A DNA stretch of 10,054 bases from Gammaproteobacteria bacterium (GTDB taxonomy: Bacteria; Pseudomonadota; Gammaproteobacteria; Arenicellales; Spongiicolonaceae), in NCBI GenBank assembly GCA_007570945.1, contig RKSH01000020.1, forward strand, positions 1 through 10,054, read 5' to 3'. The notes beneath the pieces were generated by a model. It ran no database searches, was not told where the DNA came from, and saw only the letters and a list, made by a program, of their open reading frames with translations. Of this stretch, positions 6,048 to 10,054 are shown one piece after another (position 1 is the first letter of the stretch; each line of letters begins with the position of its first letter). Made by a program: the position numbers and the translations under genes.

Positions 6048-7841
6048 TCAGTACACCCGCGCCTTGGGCGGGATTGGTTTTACGTCGTCACCCTCGGTGA
6101 ACATGTGCACGTCACGGTAGGCGATGGGCGCGCCGCCGTCCTCGCTTAGTTGCGCCAGGGTGTGCTTCAACCAGTTGGCGTCGTCGCGTTCGGGAAAGTC
6201 CTCGCGCGCATGGGCGCCGCGCGATTCTTTGCGGTTGAGCGCGCTGTGCATGGTGACCATGGCCTGGCGCAGCAGGTTGTCCAGCTCCAGCGTTTCCACC
6301 AGGTCGGTGTTCCAGATTAACGAACGGTCGCTGACCCTGACATCGCCGCGCGCCTGCCACAACTCGTGCAGTTTGCGCGCGCCCTCGGCCAGCACCTCGC
6401 CGTCGCGAAATACCGCGCAGTATTTCTGCATGATGCGTTGCATGGCGGTGCGCATCTCGGCGGTGGCGGTGGCGCCGTTGCTGTTGCGCAGGCGGTCGAA
6501 GGCGGTGATGGTTGCATCCGCGGAATTGGCGGGCAGCGGCGGGTTGGGTTTGCCGGGCTTGATTAACTCAAGCGCCCGGATGGCGGCGCTGCGGCCGAAG
6601 ATGACCAGGTCAAGCAGCGAATTGCTGCCCAGCCGGTTGGCGCCGTGCACCGAGACGCATGCCGCCTCGCCGATGGCCATCAGCCCCGGCACGGTTTCCT
6701 CGCCGCCGTCGGCGGCAAGGCGCAACGCCTCGCCGTGGCGGTTGGTGGGAATGCCGCCCATGTTGTAGTGCACGGTGGGCAGCACCGGCACCGGCTCGCG
6801 GGTCAGGTCCACATCGGCGAAAATCTTCGCGCTCTCGGTAATGCCCGGCAAGCGCTCCTCCAGAATGTCGCCGCCCAGGTGTTCAAGGTGCAGGTGAATG
6901 TGGTCTTTGTGCTCGCCGACGCCGCGCCCGCCGCGAATCTCCAGAGTCATGGCGCGGCTGACCACGTCGCGCGAGGCCAGGTCCTTGGCGTTGGGCGCGT
7001 ATCGCTCCATGAAACGCTCACCCTCCGCGTTGCTCAGATAGCCGCCCTCGCCGCGCGCGCCTTCGGTAATCAGGCAGCCGCTGCCGTAGATGCCGGTGGG
7101 GTGGAACTGCACAAACTCCATGTCCTGCAGCGGCAGCCCGGCGCGCAGGGCCATGCCGCCGCCGTCGCCGGTGCAGGTGTGGGCCGAGGTGCACGAGGCG
7201 TAGGCGCGGCCGTAGCCGCCGGTGGCCAGCACCGTCAACTTGGCGTTGAAGCGGTGCATGGAGCCGTCGTCCAGGCACCAGGCGGTGACGCCGCGGCACG
7301 CGCCGGCCTCGTCCATGATGAGGTCCAGGGCGAAGTACTCAATGAAAAACTCGGCGCTGTTTTTGAGCGACTGCTGGTAGAGGGTGTGCAGCATGGCATG
7401 GCCGGTGCGGTCGGCGGCGGCGCAGGTGCGCAGGGCCTGGCCCTCGCCGAAGTGGGTGGTCATGCCGCCGAATGCGCGCTGGTAGATGCGGCCCTCTTTG
7501 GTGCGCGAGAAAGGGACGCCGTAGTGCTCCAGTTCAATGATGGCGGCCGGGGCGTCGCGGCACATGGCCTCAATGGCATCCTGGTCGCCGAGCCAGTCGC
7601 TGCCCTTGACGGTGTCGTACATGTGCCAGCGCCAGTCGTCCTCGCCCATGTTGCCTAGGGCCGCGCTGATGCCGCCCTGGGCGGCGACGGTGTGGCTGCG
7701 GGTGGGGAACACTTTGGTGATGCAGGCGGTGCTGAGTCCGCCGGCCGCGCTGCCGAAAGAGGCGCGCAAACCGGCGCCGCCGGCGCCCACCACCACCACG
7801 TCGTAACTGTGGTCGATGAATTTGTACGCGCCGCCGCCCAT
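6048..7841 (-). CDS. sdhA: Succinate dehydrogenase flavoprotein subunit
   Basis: SdhA oxidises succinate to fumarate in the TCA cycle and respiratory complex II. The 597-residue product is of normal length. It shows the FAD-binding motif DVVVVGAGGAGLRA at 14-27 and the covalent FAD-attachment His50 in TRSHTVAAQGG. The catalytic and substrate-binding set is also present: FVQFHPTG (His247), TEGARGEGG (Glu260), SRDVVSRA (Arg291/Arg296), TVHYNMGGIPTN (His358) and HGANRLGSNSLLD (Arg403). The C-terminal NRKESRGAHAREDFPERDD is a family hallmark. The ATG at 7841 is chosen because it leaves a normal N-terminus and follows the sdhD stop by 2 bp. The frame stays open upstream to 7937, but that part overlaps sdhD and is not SdhA-like. 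SdhE, encoded downstream, should flavinylate it. Confidence 0.97.
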   Translation of the reverse strand: MGGGAYKFIDHSYDVVVVGAGGAGLRASFGSAAGGLSTACITKVFPTRSHTVAAQGGISAALGNMGEDDWRWHMYDTVKGSDWLGDQDAIEAMCRDAPAAIIELEHYGVPFSRTKEGRIYQRAFGGMTTHFGEGQALRTCAAADRTGHAMLHTLYQQSLKNSAEFFIEYFALDLIMDEAGACRGVTAWCLDDGSMHRFNAKLTVLATGGYGRAYASCTSAHTCTGDGGGMALRAGLPLQDMEFVQFHPTGIYGSGCLITEGARGEGGYLSNAEGERFMERYAPNAKDLASRDVVSRAMTLEIRGGRGVGEHKDHIHLHLEHLGGDILEERLPGITESAKIFADVDLTREPVPVLPTVHYNMGGIPTNRHGEALRLAADGGEETVPGLMAIGEAACVSVHGANRLGSNSLLDLVIFGRSAAIRALELIKPGKPNPPLPANSADATITAFDRLRNSNGATATAEMRTAMQRIMQKYCAVFRDGEVLAEGARKLHELWQARGDVRVSDRSLIWNTDLVETLELDNLLRQAMVTMHSALNRKESRGAHAREDFPERDDANWLKHTLAQLSEDGGAPIAYRDVHMFTEGDDVKPIPPKARVY

Positions 7842-7843
7842 GT

Positions 7844-8218
7844 TCACAACGCCATCCGCAACACCGCCCACACCGCGGCTGCGGCGGTGAGGACGACGGC
7901 GAATTTCATGGTTAAAAGCGATGCCACCTTCAGCCACTCGCTGTGGACGTAGTCTTCAATGACCACCTGCACGCCCAGTTGCGCGTGGTGGGCGGTGACG
8001 GCGATGAACAAAATCATGAACAGCGCGCTCCACGGCGCCGAAATCCATTCCACGAACTGGCCGTGGCTGGCGCCGGCCAGGCACACCACCGAGGCGGCAA
8101 ACCACAACCCCAGCGGCACCAGGGCCAGCGCGCTGAGCCGCTGCCACCACCAGTGGCCGGCGCCTGTTTTGGCCGAGCCGCGGCCGGTGACCCGGCTGAG
8201 CGGAGTGCGCAAACTCAT
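7844..8218 (-). CDS. sdhD: Succinate dehydrogenase membrane anchor subunit
   Basis: SdhD, with SdhC, anchors complex II in the inner membrane and shapes the heme b and quinone sites. The 124-residue product has three hydrophobic helices (about 27-49, 62-84 and 98-122). His78 and Asp89-Tyr90 in AHHAQLGVQVVIEDYVH have the same spacing as His71 and Asp82-Tyr83 of E. coli SdhD, the latter pair lying at the quinone site. GHWWWQRLSALALVPLGLWF at 21-40 is typical of the first helix. The ATG overlaps the sdhC stop as ATGA, which suggests translational coupling, and the stop lies 2 bp before the sdhA start. Confidence 0.93.
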   Translation of the reverse strand: MSLRTPLSRVTGRGSAKTGAGHWWWQRLSALALVPLGLWFAASVVCLAGASHGQFVEWISAPWSALFMILFIAVTAHHAQLGVQVVIEDYVHSEWLKVASLLTMKFAVVLTAAAAVWAVLRMAL

Positions 8219-8598
8219 GGCAGCACCCCGTAGGCGGCGAGGAACGCGGCGGCGGTGAGGGTTGCCGACGCCGCCACCACCAACCAGCCGCCGATATAGA
8301 CGGCGCGCAGCGAAAAACCGGCGCCCATGTCCCAGCACAGGTGGCGCACGCCGTTGCACAGGTGGTAGAAAAAACAAAAAGTCCAAGCCAACAGCAGTGC
8401 GCGCCCGGCCAGCGATTGCGCGCACTGGTGGAAGCGCGCGAAAGCCTCACCGCCGTCCGCCGCCGCCGTCAGCCACCACGCCAGCGGCAGCAGCCCGAGG
8501 GCCAGAAATACGCCGCTTGCGCGGTGCAAAATGGACAACACCGAGGTCAACTGCGGGCGGTAAATCTGCAGGTGCGGGGAGAGGGGGCGCGGGTGCAT
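8215..8598 (-). CDS. sdhC: Succinate dehydrogenase cytochrome b556 subunit
   Basis: SdhC is the large membrane anchor of complex II. The 127-residue product starts RPLSPHLQIYR, typical of the family. It carries SILHRASGV (Ser22 and Arg26 match the quinone-site Ser27/Arg31 of E. coli) and FYHLCNGVRHLCWDMG, where His79 corresponds to heme ligand His84. Three transmembrane segments are visible. The ATG at 8598 is chosen because it gives this standard N-terminus; the upstream open frame to 8784 runs through ygfZ on the other strand. No Shine-Dalgarno precedes it, and a -10-like box lies 6 nt upstream. It is the first gene of sdhCDAB-sdhE-ygfX. Confidence 0.94.
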   Translation of the reverse strand: MHPRPLSPHLQIYRPQLTSVLSILHRASGVFLALGLLPLAWWLTAAADGGEAFARFHQCAQSLAGRALLLAWTFCFFYHLCNGVRHLCWDMGAGFSLRAVYIGGWLVVAASATLTAAAFLAAYGVLP

Positions 8599-8604
8599 GG
8601 GCGC

Positions 8605-8613
8605 ATTATGGCA
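8605..8613 (-). promoter_or_regulatory. Extended -10 promoter candidate for the sdh operon
   Basis: On the minus strand this reads TGCCATAAT, an extended -10 (TGn plus a five-of-six match to TATAAT). It ends 6 nt before the sdhC ATG. No good -35 is present at 17 nt. Transcription would start at or next to the A of the ATG, giving a leaderless mRNA, consistent with the lack of a Shine-Dalgarno. Confidence 0.4.
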
Positions 8614-8638
8614 CATCGCCGGGGGGCGCGGTTTGGCG

Positions 8639-8644
8639 TATATT
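8639..8644 (+). promoter_or_regulatory. -10 promoter candidate for ygfZ
   Basis: TATATT, a five-of-six match to TATAAT, ends 6 nt before the ygfZ ATG at 8651. As with sdhC, initiation at the usual distance would begin at the start codon, and no Shine-Dalgarno is present. No -35 or TGn extension is evident, so the call is weaker than for sdhC and nadB. Confidence 0.3.
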
Positions 8645-8650
8645 TCACTC

Positions 8651-9502
8651 ATGAGCGCGGAATGGCGGGCGGTTGCGGCGGAGATTGGCGGCGGCGTTAT
8701 GCGCTGCCCGTTGCCGGCGGCGGACATCGTGCGGGTGGCCGGCGCCGATGCGGCGACGTTTTTAGGCGCGCAACTGATTAACACACTGCCGGCCGGTGAG
8801 GGCGTCTGCGGCTACAACGGCTACTGCTCGCCCAAAGGCCGGTTGCTGTGCACGCTGACGGTGTGGCGCGCGGCGGGCGCGTTTTTTCTGTTAGCCGACC
8901 GCGGGCTGGGCGCGGATTTTGCCGGGCGGCTGAAAAAATACGTGCTGCGGGCGAAGGTGACGGTGGCGATGGCGGATGATTCTTTCATCTGCACCGGCCT
9001 CATTGGCGACGTCGGCGGTGAAGGCGCGGGCGGCGGGCGGCGGTTGCGGTTGCCGGGAACCTTGCCGCGTTTTGTCGCCGTCTCAGAAGGGCCGCTTGGC
9101 GACGGGGCACCGCAGGCGCGCGAGGTCGATGAAAACCTCTGGGAAGCCGCGCGCATCTTCGCCGGCGTGCCGCGCATCACCCAAGCCACATGCGAAAAAT
9201 TTCTCCCGCAGCAATTGAACATGGAAGAATTGGGCGGCATCAGTTTCAACAAAGGCTGCTACCCCGGCCAGGAGGTAATCGCGCGCCTGCATTTTCTCGG
9301 CAAACAAAAAACAAAAATGCTCCACCGCATCCTCCCTCCGCAACCCGCGCCCCGGCCCGGCGGCGCCGTCACCGATTCCACCGGCCGGCCCATCGGCAAC
9401 GTGGTCACCGCCGCGCGCCTGCCGGATGAGCGGTTGCTGGTGCAGGCGGTTTTGCCGCTGGCTGATGAGGGCGAAATACGATTTCACGCCCCCGGTGTAT
9501 AA
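8651..9502 (+). CDS. ygfZ: Folate-binding protein YgfZ (Fe-S cluster maintenance)
   Basis: YgfZ (IBA57 family) is a tetrahydrofolate-binding, GcvT-like protein that helps assemble or repair certain [4Fe-4S] enzymes. The 283-residue product has the signature KGCYPGQEVIARLHFLG at 201-217; Cys203 is the conserved cysteine of the K-G-C-Y-x-G-Q-E motif. The N-terminal half fits the fold (VRVAGADAATFLGAQLINTL, then GYNGYCSPKGRLLCTLTVWR), and the C-terminal barrel includes GRPIGNVVTAA. The ATG at 8651 is preferred to the open frame back to 8597 because MSAEW... gives the usual length and the upstream extension is not family-like. It is divergent from sdhC across 52 bp. Complex II contains three Fe-S clusters, so the linkage makes functional sense. 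Confidence 0.95.
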   Translation: MSAEWRAVAAEIGGGVMRCPLPAADIVRVAGADAATFLGAQLINTLPAGEGVCGYNGYCSPKGRLLCTLTVWRAAGAFFLLADRGLGADFAGRLKKYVLRAKVTVAMADDSFICTGLIGDVGGEGAGGGRRLRLPGTLPRFVAVSEGPLGDGAPQAREVDENLWEAARIFAGVPRITQATCEKFLPQQLNMEELGGISFNKGCYPGQEVIARLHFLGKQKTKMLHRILPPQPAPRPGGAVTDSTGRPIGNVVTAARLPDERLLVQAVLPLADEGEIRFHAPGV

Positions 9503-9503
9503 T
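9498..9503 (+). promoter_or_regulatory. -10-like box after ygfZ
   Basis: A perfect TATAAT spans the ygfZ stop codon (9500-9502), 63 nt upstream of the ATG at 9567. No convincing -35 is found 16-18 nt upstream. It may drive the truncated methyltransferase ORF. Confidence 0.25.
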
Positions 9504-9566
9504 CGCCGGCAAATCGTTTTCGGCCGCGCGCGTTGATGCGGAAAGCCCGTAGACGGTGACGAACCG

Positions 9567-9797
9567 ATGCTGAAAAAGAATTACCAAAACTGGGAAAAAC
9601 AGGCGTTGATTGACGAGATTAACGCGCTCAGCAAACGCAAAAAATACGGCCTGGTTTGGGAAGACAAGCTTTCGTATAATTACACACATAAATTTGCCCA
9701 AGGGAAACGTAGCGTAGGCGGGGGCTGGTTGGTGCACCGCTCCAGTTTGTGGGGTTTATTGAGTTCCTGCCGCGCAGGCCTCGCGGTTGCCATTTAG
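9567..9797 (+). pseudogene. Truncated N-terminus of a type III R-M (Mod-like) DNA methyltransferase
   Basis: The first 34 residues, with KNYQNWEKQALIDEINAL followed by SKRKKYGLVWEDK, match my recollection of the conserved N-terminus of Mod-type adenine-specific methyltransferases (W-x-K-x-x-L-I-x-x-I...KRKKYGLVWEDK). In that family the next segment should read roughly E-x-V...LPVL. Here, after about 9668, the frame changes to unrelated sequence (LSYNYTHKFAQGK...) and stops at 9795-9797. None of the catalytic motifs (DPPY, FxGxG) are present. I infer a gene fragment left by deletion or insertion. No restriction subunit is visible. The first 100 bp are A-rich compared with the GC-rich core, which fits acquired DNA. 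Recognition is from memory of the family, not from a search. Confidence 0.5.
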
Positions 9798-9859
9798 GCA
9801 GGTTGGGCGTCGATGTCAGCCACAGCGTGGTGAAACTGCCGCATGGTGATTGTTTGGTG
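9669..9859. other. Probable repeat or remnant DNA between gene fragments
   Basis: This stretch has no recognised gene. It contains an 8-bp palindrome GGTGCACC at 9731-9738 and a small hairpin CCTGC-CGC-GCAGG at 9766-9778. It interrupts the methyltransferase-like frame abruptly. A 16-codon minus-strand ORF (9794-9844) precedes nothing recognisable. It could be a short interspersed repeat inserted into the methyltransferase gene, but no terminal inverted repeats or target duplications are clear. Confidence 0.3.
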
Positions 9860-10054
9860 TTAGTTTTCATGTCGTAGTGCTTCAAGGGTTGTGCGGTATC
9901 CTGCCACCACATCGGCGACGGTCAGAATTTTGCCGCTGGCCAGCAGGCCCACGGGCAAGTTTCCGCTTTCCAGCACGGCAAGTTTCAAGTCTTTCTTATG
10001 ATAGCCCTCAGGGTCGCGGCGGTGCATGTTGCGCCAGTCCAGGCTTCCCTCGGT
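9860..10054 (-). CDS. C-terminal 64 residues of an unidentified protein, runs off the window
   Basis: The frame is open from the window edge to TAA at 9860-9862. It encodes 64 residues with protein-like composition, including SLDWRNMHRRDPEGYHKKDL, KLAVLESGNLPVGLLASGKI and LTVADVVAGYRTTLEALRHEN. The first part (DW...FK/KLAV..sGnLpvGL..SGK) is faintly like GNAT-type acetyltransferase relatives, but I would not assign that function. It converges on the truncated methyltransferase fragment. The start and most of the gene lie beyond 10054. Confidence 0.55.
   Translation of the reverse strand, partial: TEGSLDWRNMHRRDPEGYHKKDLKLAVLESGNLPVGLLASGKILTVADVVAGYRTTLEALRHEN

Noticed and set aside
6645..7658. 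337-codon + strand open frame
   Set aside because: It lies wholly antisense to sdhA, whose motifs are unmistakable. It is Ala/Gly/Val/His-rich, as expected of a mirrored frame in GC-rich coding DNA.
7842..7937. N-terminal extension of SdhA
   Set aside because: It overlaps sdhD and has no similarity to SdhA N-termini. The ATG at 7841 gives normal length and 2-bp spacing.
8597..8650. N-terminal extension of YgfZ
   Set aside because: It would cover the divergent promoter region and add residues not typical of the family.

Overview
The window looks like chromosome from a GC-rich gammaproteobacterium. The pointers are a complete succinate dehydrogenase operon followed by sdhE and a YgfX-like gene, a divergent ygfZ, and a convergent nadB. 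This set of neighbours is typical of beta/gammaproteobacteria: in E. coli ygfZ, sdhE (ygfY), ygfX and nadB also lie close together, but apart from sdhCDAB. I infer class only; genus cannot be read from this sequence.

Layout. Positions 1-1430 are visibly less GC-rich than the core. They hold two minus-strand secreted-protein genes: an unrecognised small protein (start 1377) and a predicted outer-membrane beta-barrel protein (165-848). The barrel gene faces, tail to tail, the decayed 3' end of a paralogue (2-112, + strand). Between them lies a long perfect hairpin that should end transcription in both directions. Positions 1378-2110 have no recognisable gene. They carry a leader hairpin and a degenerate 21/42-bp tandem repeat (1624-1916), which in one + frame reads as twelve heptads. 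Positions 2111-2821 encode a hypothetical protein with a helical N-terminal half and an apparent fibronectin-III-like C-terminal half.

The housekeeping core runs from 2985 to 9502. nadB (+) starts NAD synthesis from aspartate. It converges on, and overlaps by 11 bp, the end of the minus-strand operon sdhC-sdhD-sdhA-sdhB-sdhE-ygfX (8598 down to 4558). SdhC and SdhD anchor the complex and carry heme b, SdhA is the FAD subunit, SdhB is the iron-sulfur subunit, and SdhE helps attach FAD to SdhA. ygfZ (+, 8651-9502), linked to Fe-S cluster maintenance, is transcribed away from sdhC across a 52-bp gap. NadB, SdhB and YgfZ all touch flavin or Fe-S chemistry of the same metabolic branch. nadB, sdhC and ygfZ lack a clear Shine-Dalgarno sequence and have -10-like boxes 6-9 nt before the ATG, which suggests leaderless or near-leaderless mRNAs.

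The right end (9503-10054) is accessory DNA. A + strand ORF begins like the N-terminus of a type III restriction-modification methyltransferase and then breaks off. A probable repeat or remnant stretch follows, and then the C-terminal 64 codons of an unidentified minus-strand gene that runs off the window.
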